NCBI RefSeq assembly: GCF_009687885.1
Contig: NZ_BLAF01000025.1
Coordinates: 87,744-151,743 of the forward strand
Length of the DNA: 64,000 bases
Origin: Acrocarpospora pleiomorpha
Lineage (GTDB): Bacteria; Actinomycetota; Actinomycetes; Streptosporangiales; Streptosporangiaceae
Reading direction: 5' to 3'
Shown: positions 54,750 through 62,868 of the stretch, piece after piece
Position numbering within the stretch: position 1 is the stretch's first letter
Layout of the letters: each line of letters starts with the position of its first letter
Made by a program: the position numbers and the translations under genes
The notes under the pieces: generated by a model
What the model saw: only the letters and a program-made list of their open reading frames with translations
Databases searched by the model: none
Told to the model about the DNA's origin: nothing

Positions 54750-55013
54750 ATGTACGTCGTCGTGGTCTATGACACCGCTGCAGAGCGTAATCCGCAGATC
54801 CTTCGTACCTGTCGCCAGTATCTCCACCATGTCCAGCGCAGCGTATTCGAAGGAGCCCTCAGCGCCGCCCAGTTCAAGCGCTTCCAAGCCGCCGTGGCGG
54901 GTGTGATCGACACTGGATACGACAGCGTGCTGGTGTACACCTACCCACCCGGTTCCGTGCCACGTCGCGAAGAGTGGGGCGCTGCCCAGCCGTCCCCGAG
55001 CGACATTCTCTAA
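54750..55013 (+). CDS. cas2: Adaptation protein Cas2
   Basis: An 87-residue Cas2, the central dimer of the Cas1-Cas2 integrase. It begins MYVVVVYDTA with the conserved Asp8, then RNPQILRTCRQYLHHVQRSV and FEGALSAAQFKRF, and ends with VLVYTYPPGSVPRREEWG. Size is normal. The leader of array 4 starts only 17 bp after its stop. A diverged 3' fragment of a second cas2 lies beside array 2. Confidence 0.95.
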   Translation: MYVVVVYDTAAERNPQILRTCRQYLHHVQRSVFEGALSAAQFKRFQAAVAGVIDTGYDSVLVYTYPPGSVPRREEWGAAQPSPSDIL

Positions 55014-55030
55014 CTAAGATCAATCCGACG

Positions 55031-55135
55031 GATTGCAGCGAACCACCGGGCTCAGATGCACAACCGACAGTTCACTGCATTTCGAGCACCCAAACCACCG
55101 ACTCCACCGCCATTGAGCTGGCGCTTTACCTTGGG
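55031..55135 (+). promoter_or_regulatory. Leader of CRISPR array 4
   Basis: Read towards array 4, this 105-bp leader ends CTTTACCTTGGG at the first repeat. Its inverted repeat has arms TGCAGCGAACC (55034-55044) and GTTCACTGCA (55070-55079), pairing with two G-T-type positions. It is the mirror counterpart of the array-3 leader on the far side of the cas operon. Confidence 0.85.
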
Positions 55136-56145
55136 GTCCTCATCGCCCCTGCGAGGGGCAGCAACAGGTGACCGAGCCGCCCTGGCCGAGCGTGACCGAG
55201 TCCTCATCGCCCCTGCGAGGGGCAGCAACTCGAAGACGATGCAGGTGACCTTCCGGCCGTCCACGGTCCTCATCGCCCCTGCGAGGGGCAGCAACGTCGA
55301 GGTCTTCTCCACCCAGTCCTTGCGCCGAGTCCTCATCGCCCCTGCGAGGGGCAGCAACAAACCTACTGGAGTCAGGGCAGGTCAATCGGGCTAGTCCTCA
55401 TCGCCCCTGCGAGGGGCAGCAACATACTGAGGGCCTCGGAAACATGATGCGCGATCACGGTCCTCATCGCCCCTGCGAGGGGCAGCAACATGGGCGTGAT
55501 CCGCAGTGGCCTGATGCGCTGGGCAGTCCTCATCGCCCCTGCGAGGGGCAGCAACTTCGTCGAGATCATTCGCAAGGCGGCGACGCAGACGTCCTCATCG
55601 CCCCTGCGAGGGGCAGCAACTCAACGATTTGGACGGCTACAACGGGCGGGTCCGGCGTCCTCATCGCCCCTGCGAGGGGCAGCAACGTCATAGCGACAAC
55701 TAATCCTTCGGCCAGTCCTCGCGGCGTCCTCATCGCCCCTGCGAGGGGCAGCAACTGCTCCAGTGCCCGCGCGCCGACTGCGGCATCGGTCCTCATCGCC
55801 CCTGCGAGGGGCAGCAACGAGCAGGATGCGGCGGTCACCGTGACCGGTGACGTGTCCTCATCGCCCCTGCGAGGGGCAGCAACATCACGGTCGGCTTGGT
55901 GTGGCCGGTCACCGCCATGAGGTCCTCATCGCCCCTGCGAGGGGCAGCAACCCCGCAAGAACGGCAAGAGCGAGCTCGCCGCGGGTCCTCATCGCCCCTG
56001 CGAGGGGTCACAACCAGCGGTAGACTTCCTGATTCCACGTCTGAGGATTCGTCCTCATCGCCCCTGCGAGGGGTCACAACCTGATCATGGCGCGCGGCTA
56101 CTACACCCGCAGCCTGTCTTCATCGCCCCTGCGAGGGGTCACAAC
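55136..56145 (+). CRISPR. CRISPR array 4: 16 repeats, 15 spacers (class B, distal variants)
   Basis: Sixteen 30-nt repeats start at 55136, 55200, 55266, 55329, 55394, 55460, 55526, 55591, 55657, 55726, 55789, 55854, 55922, 55985, 56051 and 56116; spacers 33-39 nt. The first 13 end GGGGCAGCAAC. The last three (leader-distal, oldest) end GGGGTCACAAC, and the final one also begins GTCTTC, the usual decay of an array end. The leader is on the left next to cas2; transcription runs rightward, divergent from array 3. Confidence 0.98.
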
Positions 56146-56573
56146 ATGCCGACGCTGGCGAGCCAGGCGACGAGCACGGTCGGTCCTGAAGTTGACCCCT
56201 GACGCTAGGGAGGTGCTGAAAGTGGAGGACTGGGCCGAGATACGCCCCCGGAATCCTCACCGCGCTGGGCACGACGTCCACCGCCCTGCGCCTGGTCGAG
56301 GCGATGACCGTGTCCCGCGCTGTCGCCGCCCTGCTGGCCGGTTCCACCGACGGCCAGCGGGACCGCCTCCTCGACGCGCTGGAGGAGCTTTGCGCGAGCA
56401 GGTCTGACGTCTCCTCAGGCACAATTGATCTTTCTCGTGCTGTGGGCGGGCGGGCCTGGGCGCAGGTCACCGATGGCTCCGGCATGGGCTATCGTCGCGG
56501 ATTGAACAGTGAGAGGAGACGACTCGGTGGTGCAGGAGACGCGCTCGCGCGATGACCAGAGGGTGAGCGGCAC
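56146..56573 (+). other. Right island junction with transposase and gene remnants
   Basis: After array 4 there is no intact gene before argH. VLKVEDWAEIR, at about 56214-56246, matches the start of IS21-type IstA transposases but breaks off after 11 residues. Another frame (about 56250-56415) encodes GTTSTALRLVEAMTVSRAVA and LLDALEELCASR, the tail of an unidentified helical protein. The stretch 56480-56573 contains AGGAG-type sites and must hold the argH promoter if argH is not read from array 4. Confidence 0.45.
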
Positions 56574-57992
56574 GTGAGTCCTGAGGGGAAGCCGATGCGG
56601 CTCTGGGGCGGCCGGTTCGAAGGCGGCCCGGCGGACGCGCTCACCCGGCTGTCGGTGAGCGTGCATTTCGACTGGCGGCTGGTTCCCTACGACCTGCTCG
56701 CGTCGCGGGCGCACGCCCGGGTGCTGAACCGGGCGGGGCTGCTGGCGGACGACGAGCTGGCCCGCATGCTGGCCGCCATCGACGATCTGGAGGAGGCCTG
56801 CAAGTCCGGCGCCTTCCGGCCGACGGTGGCCGACGAGGACGTGCACACCGCGCTGGAGCGCGGCCTGCTCGAACGGCTCGGCTCGCTCGGCGGCAAGCTG
56901 CGCGCCGGGCGGTCCAGGAACGACCAGATCGCCACCGACCTGCGGCTCTACCTGCGCGACCACGTCCGCACGATCGTGTCCCGGCTGGTGGAGCTGGAGA
57001 CGGCGCTGATGAGCCAGGCCGAGCAGCACGCGGAGACGGCCGCCCCCGGCATGACGCACCTGCAGCACGCGCAGCCGGTCTCGTTCGGCCACCAGCTGCT
57101 GGCGCACGTGCATCCGCTCACCCGCGACATCGAGCGGCTGCGCGACTGGGACAAGCGGGCCGCGATCTCGCCGCTCGGCTCCGGCGCGCTGGCCGGGTCC
57201 TCGCTGCCGCTGGACCCGCAGGCGGTCGCCGCCGAGCTCGGCTTCGACGCGGCGGCGGCGAACTCGATGGACGCGGTCGCCGACCGGGACTTCGCCGCCG
57301 AGTTCCTGTTCTGCGCGGCCATGATCGGGATCCACCTGTCCCGGCTGGGCGAGGAGATCGTCCTGTGGGCGTCGCAGGAGTTCCGCTGGATCGAGATGGA
57401 CGACGCCTACTCGACCGGCTCCTCGATCATGCCGCAGAAGAAGAACCCGGACGTGGCCGAGCTGGCCCGGGGCAAGTCTGGCCGCCTGATCGGGTCGCTG
57501 ATGACGCTGCTGACCACGCTGAAGGGCCTGCCGCTCACCTACAACCGGGACCTGCAGGAGGACAAGGAGCCGGTGTTCGACGCCGTCGACACCCTGCTCC
57601 TCGTCCTTCCGGCGGTGTCTGGCCTGGTCTCCACGATGCGGGTGAACACGGCCAAGCTGGAGACATCCGCGTCGGACGGGTTCGCGCTGGCCACCGACCT
57701 GGCCGAACTGCTGGTCCGCAAGGGCGTCGCGTTCCGGGACGCGCACGAGGCGGTCGGGCACCTGGTGGTGTGGTGCCAGGTCAACGACAAGGAGTTCGGC
57801 GAGCTGACCGACGAGGAACTGGCCAAGGTGTCGCCGCACTTCGGCGGCGACGTCCGGGATGTGCTGAGCGTGCCCGGCGCGCTGGCCGCCCGGAAGGCGT
57901 ACGGCGGGACCGCGCCCGACCGCGTGCGTGATCAGCTGGACACGCTCCGTGAGACCGTGGACGCGCAGGCGGCATGGGCGACCGGAGCCTGA
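56574..57992 (+). CDS. argH: Argininosuccinate lyase
   Basis: A 472-residue lyase releasing arginine and fumarate, last step of arginine synthesis. It starts RLWGGRFEGGPADALTRLS and has RSRNDQIATDLRLYLRD, TAAPGMTHLQHAQPVSFGH and the lyase signature SSIMPQKKNPDVAEL. GTG 56574 is used; ATG 56595, with GAGGGG 6 nt upstream, is an equally good start. The gene is cut off from argG by the 20-kb CRISPR island and so needs its own promoter. It overlaps mpg by 19 bp. Confidence 0.97.
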   Translation: MSPEGKPMRLWGGRFEGGPADALTRLSVSVHFDWRLVPYDLLASRAHARVLNRAGLLADDELARMLAAIDDLEEACKSGAFRPTVADEDVHTALERGLLERLGSLGGKLRAGRSRNDQIATDLRLYLRDHVRTIVSRLVELETALMSQAEQHAETAAPGMTHLQHAQPVSFGHQLLAHVHPLTRDIERLRDWDKRAAISPLGSGALAGSSLPLDPQAVAAELGFDAAAANSMDAVADRDFAAEFLFCAAMIGIHLSRLGEEIVLWASQEFRWIEMDDAYSTGSSIMPQKKNPDVAELARGKSGRLIGSLMTLLTTLKGLPLTYNRDLQEDKEPVFDAVDTLLLVLPAVSGLVSTMRVNTAKLETSASDGFALATDLAELLVRKGVAFRDAHEAVGHLVVWCQVNDKEFGELTDEELAKVSPHFGGDVRDVLSVPGALAARKAYGGTAPDRVRDQLDTLRETVDAQAAWATGA

Positions 57993-58594
57993 AGCCGCTG
58001 ACGCGCGACTTCTTCGACCGGCCCGCGCACGAGGTCGCCCCCGACCTGCTCGGGCGGGTCATCGCGCACGGGCCGGTCGCCGTCCGCCTCACCGAAACCG
58101 AGGCGTACGGCAAACCCGGCGAAGACCCCGCCTCGCATTCGTTCCGCGGCCGGACCCACCGGAATTCCGTCATGTTCGGCCCGCCGGGGCATCTGTACAT
58201 CTATTTCACGTACGGGATGCACTTCTGCGCCAACCTGATCTGCCTCCCGGAAGGGATCGCCTCCGGCGTGCTGCTCCGAGCCGGGGAGGTCGTCTCCGGC
58301 GTTGACGTCGCCCGGTACCGGCGGGAGAACGACCGCCCGGTGCCCGACCGCGACCTGGCCCGTGGCCCTGCCCGGCTCGCGGTCGCGCTCGCTCTCGCCA
58401 GGGAGCACAACGGACTCGACTGCTGCGGCGGCGACGGAATCATCCAGGTCCTGGAAGGCGAACCCGCCATGGCGGTCAAGGCGGGCCCCAGGACCGGGGT
58501 CGCGGCCGGAGCCGAGACTCCGTGGAGGTTCTGGATCGACGGGAACAGCACGGTTTCGCCGTACCGGCCTCATGTCCGGCGGATCCGGGCGTAG
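57974..58594 (+). CDS. 3-methyladenine DNA glycosylase (AAG/MPG family)
   Basis: A 206-residue alkylbase excision glycosylase. Family blocks: FFDRPAHEVAPDLLGRVIAH, ETEAYGKPGEDPASHSFRG (with the catalytic Glu and active-site Tyr region), RNSVMFGPPGHLYIYFTYGM, and NLICLPEGIASGVLLRAGEV. ATG 57974 lies 19 bp inside argH, so translation is coupled. argH-mpg-tyrS order is common in actinobacteria. Confidence 0.95.
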   Translation: MGDRSLKPLTRDFFDRPAHEVAPDLLGRVIAHGPVAVRLTETEAYGKPGEDPASHSFRGRTHRNSVMFGPPGHLYIYFTYGMHFCANLICLPEGIASGVLLRAGEVVSGVDVARYRRENDRPVPDRDLARGPARLAVALALAREHNGLDCCGGDGIIQVLEGEPAMAVKAGPRTGVAAGAETPWRFWIDGNSTVSPYRPHVRRIRA

Positions 58595-58734
58595 GTCCAG
58601 GGAACAGCGCACCTGAACAATGGGATAACTACATCCTGTGACGAAAGGCTCGCGAACAGGTGTAAATCCTGCGGGATGCACCGTCGTGTCGGAGTCGTAA
58701 GGACGTCCCTCTAGATCAGCCCTTGGCAACGTCG

Positions 58735-58770
58735 AAACGCCCACCTTCCCGAGGGGAGTGGGCGTTCTGG
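58735..58770 (+). terminator. Hairpin terminator downstream of mpg
   Basis: Arms AACGCCCAC (58736-58744) and GTGGGCGTT (58758-58766) are perfectly complementary, followed by CTGG without a long T-run. It lies about 140 bp past the mpg stop. Confidence 0.65.
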
Positions 58771-58946
58771 TGCTCGCAGGCGACGGCGACAGGTTACTTC
58801 CCGGGCTGGTACTCAGCGCGAACTCGTTCATCAGCGGGCCGCCTTCGCGGCTTCGCCCGTCGGCCCGTGCGTGCGAGCCCCTCGTAGTACGCCTTCTGCG
58901 CGTTGACCGCGAGCGGTAGCGCCTCAGTCGGAGCAGCAGATGTGGA

Positions 58947-58985
58947 CCTTGGTCGGCAGGGTGTTGGAACGGTCTGCCGACCAAG
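58947..58985 (-). terminator. Hairpin terminator of the PL11 lyase gene
   Basis: Arms CCTTGGTCGGCAG (58947-58959) and CTGCCGACCAAG (58974-58985) pair over 12 bp. It lies about 48 bp past the stop of the minus-strand lyase gene. Confidence 0.7.
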
Positions 58986-59032
58986 ATCACGGCCCGCTCA
59001 CGGCCCGAGAGCGTGGGGCCGGAGCGTGACGT

Positions 59033-61264
59033 TCAGCGGACGTAGACGTTTGGCCTGGTCGGAGTGGCCATGCCGTCGCCGATGAAGAAGCTTGGGTGTG
59101 GTGGCTGGTTGTAGGCGGTGTTTTGCCAGGCGATGGCGACGCGGTACATGGGGTCGTGGGCCAGGGTGTGGATCTTGCGGTCGGTGACTGAGGTGGTCGC
59201 GTAGATGCGCAGGGCGGTGTTGGCCGTGGTTGGCCAGATCACTTCTTCGCGCCAGTCGCCGAGGATGTCGCCGGACAGGGACGGGGTGGCCTTGGTGCCG
59301 TTGTTGGAGTGCACGCCGGAGGCGGTCAGGAGGCGGATGTCGCCGCTGGTGCCGTACTTGTCGACGCGGGTGGCGTCCACGAGTTCGCGGACGGGGTCGC
59401 CGTCCCACCAGGCCAGGAAGTTGATCGACGACGGTTCGCGGCCGAGGGAGGCGCCGGTGACGCTGCGTAGTGTGGTGTCGCTGGCCGACCATGACTCGGC
59501 GCCGGGGCTGCCGGCCCAGATGTCGGCCGAGACGCCGCGGCCGTTGTCCGCGCCGCTGGCCGACTGCCAGAGCACCTGGCCGGTGCGGGCGTCGGCGAAC
59601 CAGGAACCCGGGCGGGCCGTCTCCTCTGAGACCTTGAACACCTCGAGCCCGGCCCTAGCGGGGTTGAGGTCGCCAACGTGTAGCGCGTCGCCGTGGCCGA
59701 GACCGGTGTTCCACAGCGGCGAGCCGTTGTCGTTGATCGTCATCGCGCCGAAGATGATCTCGTCGCGGCCGTCCTGGTCCACGTCGCCGATGGACAGCTG
59801 GTGGTTGCCCTGGCCGGCGTACTGGCTGCCCGCGGAGTTGGAGTCGAATGTCCAGCGGCGGGTCAGCGTGCCGTTGCGGAAGTCCCAGGCGGCGATCACG
59901 GTGCGGGTGTAGTAGCCGCGCGACATGATCAGGCTGGGCCGGGTGCCGTCCAGGTAGGCGGTTCCGGCCAGGAATCGGTCCACGCGGTTGCCGTAGTTGT
60001 CGCCCCAGGAGGAGACGGTGCCGCGGGCGGGGTCGTAGTTGACGGTGGAGAGGGCCGCGCCGGTTCGGCCGTCGAACATGGTGAGGAATTCTGGACCGGC
60101 TAGGACATAACCGGAGGAGTTGCGGTGGTCGGCGGTCGAACTTCCGATCACCTGACCGGTGCCGGAGGTGGTGCCGTCCGCCGTCTTCATGGCGACTTCC
60201 GCGTCGCCGTCGCCGTCGTAGTCGTACACCTGGAACTGGGTGTAGTGCGCTCCCGCGCGGATGTTCCTGCCCAGGTTGATACGCCAGAGACGGGTGCCGG
60301 TCAGCGTGTACGCGTCCACGTAGACGTTGCCGGTGTAGCCGGACTGGGAGTTGTCCTTCGCGTTGGAGGGGTCCCATTTCAGGACGAACTCATAGTCTCC
60401 ATCGCCGTCGAGGTCGCCGACGCTCGCGTCGTTGGCGGCATACGTGTACGCCTCGCCGGATGGCGTGGTTCCTCCGCCCGGGGGCTGGATGGGCACGTCG
60501 AGATAGTTGCCGCCGGTGAATCTGAGCGACGCGGGGGAGGCGGCCTGTTCCGCGCCGTTGATGACCGCTCTGACCGTGTACGACGCGTCCGCGGCGGCCG
60601 TGTCCAGATAATTCGTGGAATTGCTCACCGTGGCCACCCGGGTGCCCCCGCGGTAGACGTTGAACGTGGTCGCGGACGGCTCGGTGCCGAGCAGCCGCCA
60701 GGAGACCAGGTTTGCGCTGCCGGACCTGACGCTGATCAGGCCCCGGTCGAGGTCCTCGACCTGCTTTGCCCCGGCGGGAATGGTCGTCGGACTCGGGCTG
60801 GGGCTGGGACTTTGGCTTGGGCTGGGGGATGGGCTTGGGGTGGGTGTGGGGCTGGGGACCGTACCCGTGCAGACCGTGCCGTTCAGGGCGAACGACGCGG
60901 GAGCCGGGTTGCTGGAGTTGTTCCATGAGGCGTTGAAGCCGAACGCCGCGCTCGCGCCCGTGGCGAGCGCCGCGTTGTAGCCGGCGTCCGCCGCCGTGAC
61001 CTGCGAGCCGCTCTGGGTGACGGTGGCGTTCCAGGCCTGGGTGACCGCCTGCCCGGCCGTGTACGTCCAGACCAGGCTCCAGCCGTTGAGCGGATCGCCC
61101 AGGTTGGTGATGGTCACGCTGCCGGAGAAGCCGCCCGACCATTGGGTCGGGACGCTGTAGTCGACCCGGCAGCCGGGGGCGGCGGCCTGGGCGGTGACTC
61201 CCGTGGACGCGGCCGCGAGCGCGATCAATCCGATGATCGCGAAGCGCTTCGATTGCGTACGCAT
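59033..61264 (-). CDS. Secreted rhamnogalacturonan lyase (PL11) with CBM2
   Basis: A 743-residue exported enzyme that cleaves the rhamnogalacturonan I backbone of pectin. It starts MRTQSKRFAIIGLIALAAAS (signal peptide; start at 61264 set by GGGAGGG), followed by a family 2 carbohydrate-binding module (CRVDYSVPTQWSGGFSGSVT, Trp-rich, ending NGTVCTG at about 135), a Pro-Ser-Thr linker (PSPTPTPSPSPSPSQSPSPS), then the PL11 beta-propeller (KQVEDLDRGLISVRSGSANL, SVGDLDGDGDYEFVLKWDPS, VYDYDGDGDAEVAMKTADGT, SIGDVDQDGRDEIIFGAMTI) with repeated calcium-binding DxDxDG loops. It implies growth on plant material. Confidence 0.94.
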   Translation of the reverse strand: MRTQSKRFAIIGLIALAAASTGVTAQAAAPGCRVDYSVPTQWSGGFSGSVTITNLGDPLNGWSLVWTYTAGQAVTQAWNATVTQSGSQVTAADAGYNAALATGASAAFGFNASWNNSSNPAPASFALNGTVCTGTVPSPTPTPSPSPSPSQSPSPSPSPTTIPAGAKQVEDLDRGLISVRSGSANLVSWRLLGTEPSATTFNVYRGGTRVATVSNSTNYLDTAAADASYTVRAVINGAEQAASPASLRFTGGNYLDVPIQPPGGGTTPSGEAYTYAANDASVGDLDGDGDYEFVLKWDPSNAKDNSQSGYTGNVYVDAYTLTGTRLWRINLGRNIRAGAHYTQFQVYDYDGDGDAEVAMKTADGTTSGTGQVIGSSTADHRNSSGYVLAGPEFLTMFDGRTGAALSTVNYDPARGTVSSWGDNYGNRVDRFLAGTAYLDGTRPSLIMSRGYYTRTVIAAWDFRNGTLTRRWTFDSNSAGSQYAGQGNHQLSIGDVDQDGRDEIIFGAMTINDNGSPLWNTGLGHGDALHVGDLNPARAGLEVFKVSEETARPGSWFADARTGQVLWQSASGADNGRGVSADIWAGSPGAESWSASDTTLRSVTGASLGREPSSINFLAWWDGDPVRELVDATRVDKYGTSGDIRLLTASGVHSNNGTKATPSLSGDILGDWREEVIWPTTANTALRIYATTSVTDRKIHTLAHDPMYRVAIAWQNTAYNQPPHPSFFIGDGMATPTRPNVYVR

Positions 61265-61506
61265 GTGCCCTCCCTGTGGGGGACTGGGGTGACCACCTTG
61301 TACCGAAACCTTTCGGAAAGCGCTATCCGGGAGGGGGGCCGGATTTATCGGCATATGCTGGGCGGTCCTCTTACCTGGAGACATCCGATGCCTGGGCACT
61401 CACGGGAGGTGAACGTTTCAGCTCCCGGTATTGAGTGGCGATAGGGTTTCGTGATCAGGCAGGCTGGACTCAGCCGCCTCCCGACGAGCAATGGGAAACT
61501 GGAACC

Positions 61507-62772
61507 GTGACCGACATCCTCGATGAGCTTGACTGGCGCGACGTCACCGCGCAGACCACCGATGCCGACGCGCTCCGCGCGGCACTGGCCGAGGGTCCGA
61601 TCACGGTCTATGCGGGTTTCGACCCCACCGCGCCCTCGCTGCACGTCGGCAACCTCGCCACCCTGCTCATCCTGACCCGCTTCCAGCGCGCCGGGCACCG
61701 CCCGATCGGCCTGGTCGGCGGCGCCACCGGCCTGATCGGCGACCCCAGCGGCCGTAGCACCGAGCGGGCCCTCAACTCCGAGGAGATCGTCGAGGAGTGG
61801 GTGGCCAGGATCCGCGTCCAGGTGGAGAAGTTCCTCTCCTTCACCGGCGACAACGCCGCCACTCTGGTCAGCAACCTCGACTGGACCGCCGGGATGTCGG
61901 CCATCGACTTCCTGCGCGACATCGGCAAACACTTCCCGGTCAACCGCATGCTGGCCCGCGAGTCGGTGTCGGCCCGGCTGGCCGGCGAGGGCCTCAGCTA
62001 CACCGAGTTCAGCTACCAGATCCTGCAGGCCAACGACTACCTGGAACTTTTCCGGCGGTACGGCTGCACGCTGCAGCTCGGCGGCAGCGACCAGTGGGGC
62101 AACATCATCGCCGGGGTGGACCTGATCCGGCGGGTCGAGGGCGCGCACGCGCACGTCTTCACCGGCAAGCTGATCACCAAGGCCGACGGCACCAAGTTCG
62201 GCAAGACCGCCGGCGGGGCCGTGTGGCTGGATCCGGCGCTGACCTCGCCGTACGCGTTCTACCAGTACTGGCTGAACGCCGACGACCGCGACGTGATCCG
62301 CTTCCTCAAGGTGTTCACCTTCCGCACCAGGGAGGAGATCGAGGAGCTGGAGAAGGCGGTCGCCGACCGGCCGTTCGCCCGCGAGGCGCAGCGCACGCTG
62401 GCCGAGGACCTGACCACGATGGTGCACGGCGCCGACGAGCTGGCCCGGGTGGTGGCGGCCTCGCGCGCGCTGTTCGGCCAGGGGTCCATCGCTGACCTGG
62501 ACGAGGGCACGCTTGCCGCCGCCCTGTCCGAGGTGCCCAGGGCGGAGGTGGCGGGGCTCGGCCTGCCGTATGTCGATCTGATGGCGGAGAGCGGCCTGGC
62601 CAAGTCGAAGTCCGAGGCACGCCGCGCGGTCAAGGAGGGCGGGGCGTACCTCAACAACACCAAGATCACAGACGAGGAGTATGTGCCGACCGCCGAGGAC
62701 CTGCTGCACGGCCGGTTCCTCGTGCTGCGCCGGGGCAAGCGCACGATCGGCGGCGTCGAGGTCTCCGGCTAG
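61507..62772 (+). CDS. tyrS: Tyrosyl-tRNA synthetase
   Basis: A 421-residue class I TyrRS. The GTG at 61507 gives the family length; the frame is open further upstream. HIGH-type motif PSLHVGNLATLL, tyrosine-binding YQILQANDYLEL and LGGSDQWGNI, KMSKS-type loop KADGTKFGKT, and a C-terminal S4 domain (KSKSEARRAVKEGGAYLNNT, then KRTIGGVEVSG). No T-box is seen upstream. Confidence 0.97.
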   Translation: MTDILDELDWRDVTAQTTDADALRAALAEGPITVYAGFDPTAPSLHVGNLATLLILTRFQRAGHRPIGLVGGATGLIGDPSGRSTERALNSEEIVEEWVARIRVQVEKFLSFTGDNAATLVSNLDWTAGMSAIDFLRDIGKHFPVNRMLARESVSARLAGEGLSYTEFSYQILQANDYLELFRRYGCTLQLGGSDQWGNIIAGVDLIRRVEGAHAHVFTGKLITKADGTKFGKTAGGAVWLDPALTSPYAFYQYWLNADDRDVIRFLKVFTFRTREEIEELEKAVADRPFAREAQRTLAEDLTTMVHGADELARVVAASRALFGQGSIADLDEGTLAAALSEVPRAEVAGLGLPYVDLMAESGLAKSKSEARRAVKEGGAYLNNTKITDEEYVPTAEDLLHGRFLVLRRGKRTIGGVEVSG

Positions 62773-62868
62773 ATCTCCCGGGCGTTCTGCGTATTCGTTC
62801 ACAGAAACCCGCGCGCCGCGCACCTACCTTTGGGCGACCCCCTCCCAGACGGTGAACAAGGTGGAACG

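Larger units (their letters stand above)
58595..59032. other. Intergenic region between mpg and the PL11 lyase gene
   Basis: Two hairpin terminators lie here (listed separately). On the minus strand about 58790-58930 a short open frame encodes ALPLAVNAQKAYYEGLART and then a basic tail; it may be the end of a lost gene, but I do not recognise it. No RNA gene is evident. Confidence 0.4.

Noticed and set aside
36089..56145. Type I-E, I-C or III assignment of the CRISPR system
   Set aside because: There is no cse1/cse2, csd1/csd2 or cas10. The Cst1-type Cas8 with two CXXC pairs, Cst2/DevR Cas7, Cas5t, Cas3 and Cas4 fit subtype I-B (Tneap).
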